Part shown: positions 9,318 to 20,545 of the stretch, one piece after another
Position numbering within the stretch: position 1 is the first letter of the stretch
How the letters are laid out: every line of letters starts with the position of its first letter
Assembly (NCBI GenBank): GCA_027596035.1
Contig: JADGJA010000178.1
Location: 1 to 33,251 of the forward strand
Origin: Thoreauomyces humboldtii
Taxonomy: Eukaryota > Chytridiomycota > Chytridiomycetes > Spizellomycetales > Powellomycetaceae
Length of the DNA stretch: 33,251 nt
Direction: 5' to 3'
Made by a program: the position numbers and the translations under genes
Notes under the pieces: generated by a model
The model's input: the letters and a program-made list of their open reading frames with translations, nothing else
What the model was told of the DNA's origin: nothing
The model's database searches: none

Positions 9318-9830
9318 GACCTGTGTCTCGTTGGACAGTCCGCGCAGTCCTTGCCACCTGAATTGTTGAAATCTTCTTTCCAACCAAAAGCCATTACAGC
9401 ATGATCTGGAAAGTCTCTTGATAGGACCTGGGCCACTTGAAGAACATGCGCTTTCGATACGAAGGGAGGGAGAAACCGAAGCTCCACTGTGATCCCTGCG
9501 TGATGTCGAAATAGTCGCAGTTTAGTCCATCTTTGAACAGCGACGACACGGTCAGCGTGCATCCAAAGTACCTCAAATAAGCGCTCCCGTCCAAGATGAA
9601 CCCTCGAAAAGCGTCCTCGCAACACTTGCGCCGTTCTCAAAGCTCTGGTGTGTGCCCAGTGGCGCAGGGATCTTGCGTTGAAAACTCAAAAATAGCGAGA
9701 GGAGGACGTGGGTGAGAGATGACTCATACTGTATGTCCGAAATGTCCGAAAACTCTCTCGGCGCTGCCGTCATTCTGCTGGCTTCGATTGGGTGCACTTG
9801 CAGAGACCATTCCATACACATTGCGAGCAC
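9318..9830. other. Intergenic stretch with an unidentified minus-strand frame
   Basis: Between the dehydrogenase stop and the quinone oxidoreductase start no gene is firmly supported. A minus frame at 9594-9394 ends in a stop and reads like real protein, with DGLNCDYFDITQGSQWSFGF followed by a Lys/Arg/Phe-rich tail. Its upstream continuation toward 9640 meets a stop, and no convincing 5' exon is found. It may be the last exon of a small gene or a decayed one. Confidence 0.35.
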
Positions 9831-10986
9831 ATGGCAAGTCTGAATCGCCCTATTGCACCTACGCTTCGTCGTTTCCGATTCGTAGACCATCGCGCAATGT
9901 CCTCGTCTACCAGCTCCCTGCCAGCCACCATGAAGGGTGTCCAGATCTCAAAAACTGGTGGCACAGATGTCCTAGAATACAGGACCGACCTCCCCCTCCC
10001 AGAACTCAGAGACGGCCAGGTCCTTGTCAAGAACGACTTTATCGGAGTGAACTTTATCGACACGTGAGCCTGTCCTCCCCCGGGACATTTTAGGGACGGC
10101 CCCGCACTTCGCTGACTCCCTTCTCCCCAACAGCTACTTCCGCACAGGTCTTTACAAAGCGCCTAGGCTCCCATATACCCTCGGTCGCGAAGGCGGCGGC
10201 CATATTGTGGCTTTGGGTCCCGGCCCGCACCCTCCCTCGCTTAAAGTCTCGAGTCCCGTGGCCTATCTTTCTGAAGGCGCCTACGCAGAGTACAGCGCTG
10301 TTCCCTCCGTCCACACCTTCGCCCTGCCCCAGAGCGTCGACACAAAGACAGGGGCTGCCAGCATCTTGCAGGGCCTCACAGCCATCACTCTCATCCGAGA
10401 TGCCTACAATGTGAAATCGGGCGACTGGATCCTCGTCCACGCCGCGGCTGGAGGAATGGGACTGTGGCTTTGTCAACTCCTCAAAGCCGTCGGAGCTCAC
10501 GTGATCGGAACCGCATCGACCGCCGAGAAGCGTGCCCTCGCTCAGAAGAACGGGGCAGAGGTCACGCTCGAGTACCCCGCCACCCTTGGTCACCAAGAAT
10601 TCGTCGCAAAGGTGATGAGTCTAACGGGAGGAAGCGGAGTGGCAGCGGTTTTCGACGGCGTAGGAAAGGACACCTTCGACGTTAGTCTCGATTGCTGTGC
10701 GAGGAAGGGAACTCTCGCGAGCTTCGGTAACGCCAGCGGGGCTGTCCCGCCACTCACCATCGCGAGACTGTCCGCCAAAAACGTTCGCCTCATGCGTCCC
10801 ACCCTGTTCAACTTCATCGCCACGAGGGAGGAGTTCGAGGGTCCCGCCAAGGAATTGTTCGATCTTGTTGGCACGGGAAAGGTCGCGGTGGCGGTGCACG
10901 AAGTTTATGACCTGAAGGATGTGGCGAGAGCTCAGAGCGATCTTGAAGCTCGCAAGACCACCGGAAAGCTGGTGATGAAGGTGTGA
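9831..10986 (+). CDS. Zinc-free quinone oxidoreductase (NADPH:quinone reductase)
   Basis: A medium-chain dehydrogenase/reductase of the quinone oxidoreductase (zeta-crystallin, yeast Zta1) type, reducing quinones or related carbonyls with NADPH. Exons are 9831-10063 and 10134-10986; the 70-nt intron is GTGAGC...CAG. The conserved body begins at MKGVQISKTGG (9930). The ATG at 9831 gives 361 residues and adds an Arg-rich N-terminus (NRPIAPTLRRFRF) resembling a mitochondrial leader. ATGs at 9792, 9897 and 9930 are alternatives. Motifs are GVNFIDTYFRTGLY across the splice, GREGGG, and the nucleotide-binding HAAAGGMG at 180-187. Zinc-ligand cysteines of alcohol dehydrogenases are absent, as expected. 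The C-terminus TTGKLVMKV is typical. Family is certain; substrate and location are inferred. Confidence 0.93.
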
Positions 10987-11342
10987 TGAGAAAATGTCGT
11001 TTACTTGCAAATGAAATGGTCCCCGCAGCAAAACTCAAACCGAAGCGCGGCTTTCTATGCTGGGTGATGACGAAGATGTCAATGGAAGCGGGAGCAGAAT
11101 TTGTATGATTCGGTGTACATCGGCCAACGCCATGGCTTTCTGGTGCGGCCGCGATGAAGGGATACATGCTCGCGTCGATCTGATCTGGATGGGGCTGTGT
11201 GCATCGGAATTTACTGTGTTCGCTAAGGCTGCTGCACGATTATGTTGTGGGAACAAGAAAGGATCATGTTACTATTCTAATGTAAAAACGAGCTGCATAG
11301 TTGAAGTCCAAGGTGGGAATTGATTGCGCTGTGAGAGAATTT
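10987..11342. other. Convergent 3' intergenic region
   Basis: This space lies between the stops of the quinone oxidoreductase (+) and alanyl-tRNA synthetase (-). It should hold both 3' untranslated regions. I see no gene, RNA or repeat in it. Confidence 0.6.
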
Positions 11343-14300
11343 TTAAGCCAAGCGAAGAGTCGCGAACTCGTTGGCGAGCTTGACGGCCTCGTCCACCTCG
11401 CCAACCTCGGTGCCGGCGCCAGCGGCGGCCTCGTCCTTGCCTCCGTTCTTGCCTCCAACCTTCTTGCTGACGACCGATGCCCATTCGGTAGCCTTGAGGC
11501 CCTTGGCGACAAAGTCCTACGAAAAGAAGCCCGGGAACTACGTTTAGACAGGCCGGACATGAAGCGAACGGAGTTTCAACACTCGAGGTTTCAAACATAC
11601 CTTCGGCACAACACACTGGTGGCTGACCTTGCCTGCATCGCTGTCGACAGTGATAAGGAGAGCGGCCTTATTCTGGAGACCCTTGACGGTCTCAATTGCT
11701 TTCGCAAGAGCCTGTTTGTATCGAGATTAAGAAACGGAATCTTGATAAAGCGGAAATCGACATCCCTTACCTTCCCGTTACCACCGTAGGGGAGGACCTC
11801 GACGAGGAACATTTTGTCGGGGTTAGACTCAAAGTACGCCTTGACACGTTCCGCGGCCTCCTTCATCTCCCTCGCCTTGCGAGCCTTGTCGGCGTCATCG
11901 AACTGCTTCTTAAGAGCATTGAAGTCGGTGCGAAGGGCGTTCTTTCGGAGGACGGGAAGGACGGCAGCATCGAGCTCCTTGCCTGTGACCTTGAGGGCAG
12001 CTTCGAGCTCTGATGGCTTGTCGTTCAGGGTCTTGAGGTGCGCGACCTTGCGGTCGAACTCTTCGGCATGGCGTTGAACCTCGGCAGCTTCCTCGCCCGT
12101 GACGGCGACGATGCGACGAATGCCCTTGGAGATGCTGCTCTCCTCCAGCACCGTGCAGCGCTTGATGTCGCCCGTCTGTTTGACGTGCGTACCTCCACAG
12201 AATTCGACCGAGGTCTCGGCCCACTTTGCGTCCGATGGGTTCTTGAGCATCTCATCAACGTCAAAGCCGATGGAAACCACCCGGACGGGGTCGGGGTACG
12301 TCTGTAGGCCAGTCTACGAGTTAGCGCCTTGTTTCGTTTCGGAAATCTGGGAGTAAAAATGGTGTGAAGTCTTACTTCTCCGAACACGGCGCGAAGCCCG
12401 TTGATGGACCGCGCAGAAGTGAGGTCGACGTTCTTTGCAAACATCTTGTGATTCTTTCGGATGAACTCATTGCAGATGTCCTCAATCTCGGTAAGTTGGG
12501 GCATCGTTGGACCGGTCTTCGCGGAAAAGTCGAAACGCAGCTTTTCTGGCGCAACGAGGGAGCCCTTCTGGTCCACGACATCTCCGAGCACCTTTCGGAG
12601 CGCAAAGTTGAGGATATGGGTAGCGGTATGGTTGTTACGGATTGGCCATCTTCGGAGCTCGTCGTACGAGCAGTTGACCTTGTCACCAATGGAGAGGGAT
12701 CCGTACTTCAGGTAACCGATGTGAAGTACGTAGCCGCCGAATGGTTGGACGTCCTCGACTTCGAAGTCGGCTTGACCATCAATGGTGATAGAACCCGTGT
12801 CGTACAGTTGACCTCCCTGCTCGGCGTAAAAGTTGGTCTTGTCCATAACGATTCCGAAGCGGCCCGTGGAAGAATCGCTAGAAACCGAGTTCTCAAAGTT
12901 GCCATCGGCGTAGATTGCCTTGACGGTAGCAGTGATATCATCTGTACCATGCTTGTAATGATCATCAGTGGTGGGCACGGCCTCGTTCTTTTCCAATTTT
13001 CCGAGATCGTGGATGTTCAAGGCAACGATGTCCGAGGTTCCCTTGGATTTGCGCGCCTTGGACTTCTCCTTGGCAGCGGCTTGCGCGGTTTCGAACTCGT
13101 TCTCGTCTACGCTGAGTCCGTTCTCCTCAGCCATCAAACGAGTGAGGTCGACGGGGAATCCGTACGTGTCATACAGCCTCCATACGAGCGCTCCATTGAT
13201 CTTAGAGGCCTTCTCGCTCTGTGCCTGCACAAGGTACTCGCCGAAGAGTTTCTCTCCTCGGTCAAGGGTCTTAGCGAAACTCTTTTCCTCCTCGTTGAGA
13301 ACCTCCTTGAGGTCATCAACACGCTTGGTAATTTCTGGAAACGCTTCTCCCTGTCATCCAAAAATATGTTAGCGCGGCAACGCATAGACTGCCGGGAAGC
13401 AAGATGCACGAGTTCTGCCCACCATTTCTGCGATGACGGTGTCGGCGAGGCTCGAGAAGAAACCATCAGTGGGAGTGTTGAATTTGTTGCGCACATAGCG
13501 TGCAGCACGTCGGATGATGCGACGGAGCACATATCCACGTCCTTCGTTGGAAGGCATGCCGCCGTCGCTGATCGCGAAGGTCAGGGTGCGGATGTGATCA
13601 GCGACGACACGGTACGCGGTGTCGATGCCGTCGGAGTCTTCGGCGCCGACCTTGCCCGCGTACGCGCGGGCACCAGTCAGCTTCTGGATGGCGGAGAACA
13701 AGCCGGTGAAGGCGTCGGTGTCGTAGTTGGAGCGTTTATCCTGGAGGATCGACACCAATCGCTCGAGACCCATTCCAGTGTCGATGTGCTTGTTCGGAAG
13801 GGGCTTCAAAGATCGGTCGGACTCACGGTTAAACTGCATGAACACCAAGTTCCAGATCTCAAGGACGTCCGGGTCGTCCATGTTCACGAGATGGGCGGCG
13901 TTTCGGCCTCCTATCCGGTCAAAGTGCATCTCGCTGCAAGGTCCGCAAGGTCCCTGGTCTCCCATCTCCCAGAAGTTGTCTTTGCTGTCTCCTGGAAGGA
14001 TATGGTCCTCGGGAACGCCGATGTCGAGCCACATCTGACGGGCCTCCTCATCCGGGGGAAGCTTCATGGCCTCATCTCCTCCGAAGTAGGTAACGTACAA
14101 ACGGTCGGCAGGGAGACCGTAAACCTTTGTCAGCAGCTCCCAAGCCATCGAAATGGCCTCCTTCTTGAAGTAGTCGCCGAAGGACCAGTTGCCCACCATC
14201 TCAAAAAAGGTGTGGTGGTAAGTGTCCTTGCCGACGTCCTCGAGGTCGTTGTGCTTGCCACCGGCACGGATGCACTTTTGAGTATCCGCAGCGCGCTTCA

Positions 14301-14720
14301 GCTTTCCGAAGTCAGAGTTTCGGTCCACGGTGCCCAGGAAGATGGGCTTGAACTGTATATTGGTGAGGTCAGAAGCAACCCGCACGGCGGAGCGAAGGAC
14401 AACAAGGACGAACGTACCTGGTTCATTCCCGAGTTGGCAAAAAGAAGCGTGGGATCATCGTGCGGGATGGTAGACGACGAAGGTACGATTGCGTGGCCGT
14501 TCTTCTCAAAGTAGTCGAGGAAGGTCTGGCGCACCTTTGAGACGGGCCACTGGGTGGTCATTGTGGTGAGAGAGCGTCTGTGAAAAAGGTGGAAAGTCGC
14601 AGGACGAATGCGTTGCGATGCAAGAAGAGCCGAGAACGACGAAAACGACGACGACGACGACGACTGAGACTGAGACTGATGAAGGTTCCTTGTAGCTAAA
14701 GTCGCAAGGGAACGTAGCAT
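11343..14720 (-). CDS. ALA1: Alanyl-tRNA synthetase, probable dual-targeted
   Basis: A class II synthetase charging tRNA-Ala and clearing mischarged Ser/Gly. Exons are 14720 (or 14561)-14418, 14352-13423, 13350-12376, 12301-11771, 11711-11601 and 11516-11343; introns are 59-84 nt. From the ATG at 14561 the protein has 954 residues; from 14720 it gains 53 residues starting [15 protein letters not shown], Ser/Arg-rich and nearly acid-free, a mitochondrial-type leader. The N-terminal class II core has [51 protein letters not shown] and GMGLERLVS. The editing domain has HTATH (599-603) and CGGTH (718-722), both zinc-binding. The C-terminal C-Ala domain ends the protein. One gene for both compartments is known in fungi such as yeast. 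It faces the histidyl synthetase across 137 bases. An antisense open frame at 12364-14514 is a codon-bias shadow. Confidence 0.97.
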
Positions 14721-14857
14721 GCAAGATCTCGAGCGGCGGGGGGAAAGTGGGAAATCGTCCAAGTATTAGAGACGACGCCAGAAAAGGCTCTTGGTCTCTT
14801 GATTCTCCTCTCCTCGTCCGTCGCAAGCGCATTGGCCATCCCCGTCACCCTTCTTTG
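14721..14857. promoter_or_regulatory. Bidirectional promoter of AlaRS and HisRS
   Basis: Only 137 bases separate the outermost ATGs of the two divergent synthetase genes, so transcription start signals for both must lie here or overlap the coding leaders. If cytosolic forms come from transcripts starting downstream of the first ATGs, promoter elements would extend into both leader regions. No TATA box or Gcn4-type TGACTC site is seen. Confidence 0.6.
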
Positions 14858-16920
14858 ATGCTGCGTCGTGCCACACAGCTGCACCGCATATCATCATCTA
14901 CATTCAATCGTATCAGCCTCGGAAACAGCAACCGTTTGATACCACGGCAACCTTGTAAACAGTCCAAATCTGTGCTCTCGACGCTTCCCAGATACCGAGC
15001 GATCTCCACAATGACCTCAACAGCCGAAACAACAGCTGCCCTTCTCGCCGAACTGGACGCCGAGATCAAAGCAGTTAGGGAGAACAACAAGCTCCACAAG
15101 AAGAACAAAGATGCCGCCGCTGACGCTGCGGGTGTCGAAAAGTTGAAGACTCTCATGATGAAGCGAACGGCGCTCCTGCCACCAAAGGAGAAGAAGGCGG
15201 AGGCAGTCACGGCTGCAAATGGTGACGCCAAGGGACAGCAGCCGAAGGCGCAGAAGGCCGCACCAGAAGAGGTCAAGTTCACTCTCAAGACCCCAAAGGT
15301 ACATAGACCAGGAAGAAAGGATGTACCAACCAGAGACGCATGCCTCTAAGATCTGATCCGATTCCGCCTCGATTCTCACTTCAGGGCACCAAAGACTACG
15401 ATGAGAAGGAGATGGCGATTCGGGAACACATCTTTTCTACCATCACCGCAGTCTTCAAACGTCACGGAGCGATCACCATCGATACTCCCGTTTTCGAGCT
15501 CAAAGACATCCTTACCGGCAAGTACGGAGAAGACAGCAAGCTCATCTATGATCTGGAGGACCAAGGCGGCGAAAAGTGTTCGCTCCGCTACGACCTCACG
15601 GTCCCTTTTGCCCGATACCTGGCTCAGAACGGCATCACCAGCCTGAAGCGGTATCACATCGCGAAGGTTTACCGCCGCGATCAGCCTGCTGTAACGCGTG
15701 GTCGCATGCGAGAGTTCTACCAATGTAGGTCCTTCACTTGTTTTGACTGCTTTGTGCGATCCGACATGCTCACACTTCGGTCCCAGGCGATTTCGACATT
15801 GCTGGCACATACGACTCGATGGTTCCTGACGCTGAGGCCGTTCGCGTCATGTCGGAGATTCTGACCAACCTCGACCTCGGGGCTTTCACAATCAAAATCA
15901 ACCACCGCAAGGTCCTCGACGGCATGTTCGAGGTCTGCGGCGTCCCCGCCGAGAAGATTCGACCGATCTCGTCTGCTGTCGACAAGCTGGACAAAATGCC
16001 GTGGGCTGACGTGAGGAAGGAAATGGTTGAGGAGAAGGGCCTCGACGGGGCTGTCGCAGATCGGATCGGCGAATACGTTAAACTGAAAGGTATTTCTGAC
16101 GAAGTCTTTTTGGATCTCTGCACAAAATATTGACACAGTCGGACTTGCAGGATCAAAGGAGCTGTGTGACAAGCTCGACGCCGATGCCCAGCTTACTGCC
16201 AACTCAAACGCAAAAGAGGGAATCGCCGAGATGCGTACCCTTCTACGATACCTCGAAGTGTTTAACGTGCTCCCTAACGTCTCCTTTGACCTCTCCTTGG
16301 CACGTGGACTCGATTACTACACGGGTGTGATCTACGAGGCCGTGATCAACGAATCTCCATCTGTGCAAGGTGAGCTTTGGTTCACGAGGCGCAGGGCGGT
16401 ACGGTTCCTTACTGAATCTCTTTCCCGTATAGATGGCGAACCCGTCGGTGTCGGTTCCGTCGCAGCAGGCGGACGCTACGACGAGCTGGTCGGCATGTTC
16501 TCCGGCAAGAAGCGAATCCCATGTGTAGGCGTCAGCATCGGCGTGGAACGTGTCTTCGCCATCCTCTCGCAACGACGCGACCGGGCGACCATCAAGTCGA
16601 ACGAGACCGAGGTCTACGTCGTCGGCGTGGGAGCAGGGTTCCTCGAAGAGCGCATGAAGATGTGCGTCGAGCTCTGGGACGCCGGCGTCAAGGCAGAGTA
16701 CATGTTCAAGAGGAAACCCAAGGACATCGCGACCCAGTTCGACTACTGCGACAAGGAACAGATCCCTCTCACCGTCATCGTCGGCAAGCAGGAGATCGAG
16801 AAGGGTGTCGTAAAGGTCCGAAGGATGGGACTGAACGTTCCGGAGGGTGTCGAGCGTGAGATCACGATCGAGAAGCAAGCACTGGTGGAAACGGTTCTTG
16901 CCCACCTCAAGTCTTTGTAG
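14858..16920 (+). CDS. HTS1: Histidyl-tRNA synthetase, probable dual-targeted
   Basis: A class IIa synthetase charging tRNA-His. Exons are 14858-15298, 15385-15724, 15787-16089, 16151-16369 and 16433-16920, with introns of 61-86 nt. The ATG at 14858 gives 596 residues with a leader starting [18 protein letters not shown], basic and hydroxyl-rich, typical of mitochondrial import. The ATG at 15011 gives a 545-residue cytosolic form with a Lys/Ala-rich WHEP-like helix region. Signatures are [20 protein letters not shown] with [14 protein letters not shown] (motif 2, completed by splicing), ARGLDYYTG and AAGGRYDEL (the two histidine motifs), [11 protein letters not shown] (motif 3) and a C-terminal anticodon-binding domain. 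Yeast HTS1 also makes both forms from one gene by alternative starts. An ATG at 14747 is in frame further upstream but is less likely. Confidence 0.96.
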
Positions 16921-17368
16921 GGTCCGCGCGTACCGGTGACGTTTATTTCCCTCTTTCTGTAACTCGTTTCTAGACGTCGCGTAGACTGTCATTTTTCATC
17001 ATTCATATCCCATACTAAAGTTGTTGGAATGGCCTCGAAAATCTTCGTGGTGACGACGCATGGGGGTCGCGCTGCCTGCAACATACGACAACGCTTTCAC
17101 AAGGCCAGACAGCGAAGCTCCAAAGAATCGATCTATATTCAGAAATATGTACATATGCTACGTAGAAGCTAAGGGAATGAATGTGCGGAGATGTGGTAAC
17201 TGCGCCGGGATTGCTTTCGACTTCGAAGATCCTACGTCGATCGCTTGCGAAGGCCAGACTCTTCCCACTTTCGTAATTTATGAGCTGGGTTCCTGCGCTT
17301 GATTCGGCAGACCCTCCGGAGGAAAGAACGCTGTCAAACCCACGGAACGAGAGAAGGCCTCGATCTTT
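16921..17368. other. Convergent 3' intergenic region
   Basis: This lies between the HisRS stop and the stop of the disordered-protein gene on the other strand. A plus frame at 17060-17302 encodes 80 residues with CGNC and one other cysteine, but has no supporting homology or context. I see nothing else. Confidence 0.5.
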
Positions 17369-20300
17369 TCAAGAGTTGGTAGGGATATCCGTCGTCTGAA
17401 CCATGACCCCATCCGCTCCCTTTCCCCGCTTGACAAGTCCCGCGTCTCCGATTTTGGAGCCCTCGTCTTCCTCGTGCCACTCGTCCCTGTCTCCCGTTTT
17501 CGACCGCTTGATCATTACACCACCGTCCGACGACGCGTAACTCAGGGGCTTTCTCTTGATCCCGCGTTGGAAAAGAGCGGGCGACGACATAGCAGACCGT
17601 GGAGGTGAAGACGTGGAGCGTGCGGGCGGTGCGGCGTCGACCGGAGAACTGAGGGGATCGGCAGTGGTTGCCGCGGGGGAAGAACGTCGTGACTGCGTAT
17701 CGTTCACGCTAGCGGCAGCAGCCATCAGGGCGGAGAGTGCGGCGGATCCAGGTAACCCCGAAGGGAGCTCGACGATGTTGTTCGTGGCTTGAAATGGAGC
17801 CACCGGGGGAGAAGGTTTCTGCTGTGCACGAGCACTATCCGCTCTCGTCTCGGGCTGCGGATCGACGGACGTTCTGTTCGTACGCGATGAGTTGCAATCC
17901 GCCGAAAAATCGGCAGCACCAGTTTGGTTCGTCGCAGCAGGAGCCGCAGGAGCCGAGGGCATTGCGGTCATAAAAGGCAGGAAGGTCGGGCCCGATCTAT
18001 CGGCAGCGACGCTTCCAGTATCAACCACAGTAGGTTTTGATGTTGCAGGTGCAATGGTGCTAATCACATCCAGTGGCGCCGATACTTTTGGAGGTACAAC
18101 TCCGACGAGATCCTCCATCTCCTCGTCCGAAGAGATGATGATGATCGCTGCCTCCACGTCCTTGCCAATATCCTTGTGTACGGCCTTGCCAATGTTCATG
18201 TTCATGTTCTTGACGTTAACGTCCATGTTCTTGCCAATGTTCATGTCAACGTCAATGTCCATTGCCATGTCGGGTACGCCGACGTCAGATGGAGCCGCAG
18301 ACAATGCGACCCCCTGTACATCCGCATGTGGTGTCGAAACAGTTTCATTTCGCGTAGAAGTCGGCAAACGCTGTATGTCTAAACTGCGAGGAACTTCCTT
18401 AATCACGGGACTTGCTTCCTCAGGTCGGCTATACGCATCCGGGGGCCGGCGGTAAACAAGCGACGGGTTATCCCAGCCGCATGCCAGCTGAAGATGGGCA
18501 AGCCCAATCATGCTCGCGGCAGTGGGGTAGTTGGAGGGGTCCAACAGATCGATCTGTTCAGTGGCATCCCCCGAAAGCGAAAGCGATGCCCTGGTGGACC
18601 TCGGAATGCAAGCAAATAAGGATCTCCGGGAATCAGCTTCCGCCTCGGCATCGACTTCAAGCAATGTACGTGATCCCGCGTCGGGACTTGTCCCCGGTGA
18701 CGGGGGTATAAAGCGAGATACGGAATGACTTTGATGGGAATTGTTGTTGGGCTCCGCTGATGGCACGACATCGGCTTCATCGTCCAAAATCTGATTGTCG
18801 TTTTCGTTCTGCATCGTGTCGAGCGCGGATGCTTGAAGTCGAGACACCACCGTATCTCCGGACGGATTCCCGTTATCTTCCTCTTCCGAGACATGAATAC
18901 TACCCGGCTCTTCCTCGCTCGTTGTAGGTTCTTCCATGACCCACGGCCGGGGGACTCCTTGAGGGTGCTTTCTGGCACCATTTGCTGTCGGCACAACTGG
19001 CCATGTTGGCATGCGCTTGACGACTTTGGGGATCTCGTCTTCACTGAAATCACTGATGGATTCAGATAAAGACGAAGAAACAGTATTCTTCAAAGGAGGA
19101 GAGTCAGACGAAGCAATGGAAGCAGATGAAGCGACGGAGTGAGGCCTGGCAGGAGATGTTCGAGGTGGCAATTCTGGGGAAGCGGATTGCCGATCGGGAG
19201 GAGCAGGCGGAAGGACCCGTTTACGCACGCTTGGGCGCTCCGGCGTAACGGAACGCTCATCGCTTGATACAAGGTTCGTCAACGATCTTTTCCGAGTCTT
19301 TGGACGTTCGGGCGAGACAGAGTGTATAAGAAACGCAGAACTCCGATTGCTGGACGAAGGGACTGCAGGATGCGGTTTTGAAAGACTCGCTGCCTTCGAA
19401 ACGACTTGATCGTTGGATAGAGGAGGCTCAGCCCTAGAGAGAGTGACTCCAGAAGACACGTTTTCAGGGCTCCGATGTTGTTCTGAAGACACATTTTGCA
19501 AATCGAGGGGAGGATGTCGAGTAGGCAAAGCTACTGCGGGGGACTGATCTCGAATGCTCGGATGCTGTGGGGATGGGGATCGAAGATCGGGAGGACTAGA
19601 CGGGAGGTTTGACGGAGCAGGAGACCGTTCTCGAAAGCTTGCAGGAGACCGTTTGCGAACGCTTGCAGGTTCTGGAAATAGGGACAACGATTCAGACTCA
19701 GGGGAAGCAGAATCAGGCGAATCAGGGAAGCGAAAATGTCTACCGTCATGGCGATCATGTATGCCCTGCAATTTCCGGCCTTCATACGGGTGGAAGCGCT
19801 TCTTGTCCACATCAGCGGGAGGAGTAGGACGACGAGAATGAAGAGCATTGCTGGGAGAGGTGACGGGCGGAGGCTCGAGGGGCTCGGACTTGATCGTAGC
19901 GAGCGGTGCAATTCTTTCTCTTTTCACAACGGGCTCGTCGTCAGGACTTGGTGGCAAGCGCTCAGGTGCAACCATCTGGACCCAACGTGAAGGGACATGG
20001 TTCTTTGCATGCAATCGTGAAGACGATGCCGACCCGTTCGAAACGTGCGAAACGTTGGAAGGAGTATGTAAGTGGTGGTTCCCGTCCGAACCCGAATTTT
20101 GGCCAGGATGCCGAGGGGTCGTTTGCTCCACGCGGCGGTAATCTTTTCGAGCAGCTGTACTTTGAGATGGCCCAGGAGCGAGACGTCCATTCGGACGACG
20201 GTCTTCATTAGTGGGGCGCCCAGTCGGTTGCGGCTGTTGAGACGAAGCTTGTCGTTGGTGAGGGCTTGCAGCTAAGGGTGATGGATGTCCGCGAACATGT

Positions 20301-20545
20301 GTGGTCCCATGCGGATGGCCCGTACGCGGACGCGAACCGCTCCATGGACGGTGTTGAGAGGATGTAGATGGGTGAGTCGAGTGGAGTGGTCGTAGTGGTG
20401 GGTTCCCTCGCACTCCTGGTCGGGGATCTGAGAAGCGTCGCTGTCGCTGTCGCCCCTGTTGCTGCTGAACGACGGCAGCAGCGGACCGTACAGCTGGCGG
20501 CCTGCCTGATGGACGCTGCGGAGGTGGAATCTTTGGAGGCACCAT
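17369..20545 (-). CDS. Long intrinsically disordered protein with SUMO-interaction-like motif
   Basis: An uninterrupted frame of 1058 residues from ATG 20545; an in-frame ATG at 20638 would add 31. I recognise no folded domain. The N-terminus is Pro/Gln/Arg-rich with a QQQQ run and RG/RR pairs. The middle has many Ser-Pro and Thr-Pro sites with basic clusters (for example TRKRS, SVRKR), suggesting phosphorylation. Residues 762-798 form a short-period Met/Asn/Asp repeat. Directly after, IIIISSDEEMEDL at 801-813 has the classic SUMO-interaction form: hydrophobic core, serines, acidic tail. The C-terminus has basic patches (KRKP, IKRSK) that could be nuclear localisation signals. A nuclear regulatory or scaffold role is inference. 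It is intronless, unlike most genes here. Its start lies 190 bases past the Dicer stop on the same strand. The large size and Ser/Pro-biased codons argue for a real gene, not a shadow. Confidence 0.7.
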   Translation of the reverse strand: MVPPKIPPPQRPSGRPPAVRSAAAVVQQQQGRQRQRRFSDPRPGVRGNPPLRPLHSTHPSTSSQHRPWSGSRPRTGHPHGTTHVRGHPSPLAASPHQRQASSQQPQPTGRPTNEDRRPNGRLAPGPSQSTAARKDYRRVEQTTPRHPGQNSGSDGNHHLHTPSNVSHVSNGSASSSRLHAKNHVPSRWVQMVAPERLPPSPDDEPVVKRERIAPLATIKSEPLEPPPVTSPSNALHSRRPTPPADVDKKRFHPYEGRKLQGIHDRHDGRHFRFPDSPDSASPESESLSLFPEPASVRKRSPASFRERSPAPSNLPSSPPDLRSPSPQHPSIRDQSPAVALPTRHPPLDLQNVSSEQHRSPENVSSGVTLSRAEPPLSNDQVVSKAASLSKPHPAVPSSSNRSSAFLIHSVSPERPKTRKRSLTNLVSSDERSVTPERPSVRKRVLPPAPPDRQSASPELPPRTSPARPHSVASSASIASSDSPPLKNTVSSSLSESISDFSEDEIPKVVKRMPTWPVVPTANGARKHPQGVPRPWVMEEPTTSEEEPGSIHVSEEEDNGNPSGDTVVSRLQASALDTMQNENDNQILDDEADVVPSAEPNNNSHQSHSVSRFIPPSPGTSPDAGSRTLLEVDAEAEADSRRSLFACIPRSTRASLSLSGDATEQIDLLDPSNYPTAASMIGLAHLQLACGWDNPSLVYRRPPDAYSRPEEASPVIKEVPRSLDIQRLPTSTRNETVSTPHADVQGVALSAAPSDVGVPDMAMDIDVDMNIGKNMDVNVKNMNMNIGKAVHKDIGKDVEAAIIIISSDEEMEDLVGVVPPKVSAPLDVISTIAPATSKPTVVDTGSVAADRSGPTFLPFMTAMPSAPAAPAATNQTGAADFSADCNSSRTNRTSVDPQPETRADSARAQQKPSPPVAPFQATNNIVELPSGLPGSAALSALMAAAASVNDTQSRRSSPAATTADPLSSPVDAAPPARSTSSPPRSAMSSPALFQRGIKRKPLSYASSDGGVMIKRSKTGDRDEWHEEDEGSKIGDAGLVKRGKGADGVMVQTTDIPTNS

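Noticed and set aside
12364..14514. A 716-codon open frame on the plus strand
   Set aside because: It is exactly antisense to AlaRS exons and crosses its introns. GC-rich third positions in the real gene keep the opposite frame free of stops.
17060..17302. An 80-codon plus-strand frame with several cysteines
   Set aside because: It lies in the 3' flank of HisRS, with no start context, homology or codon bias to support it.
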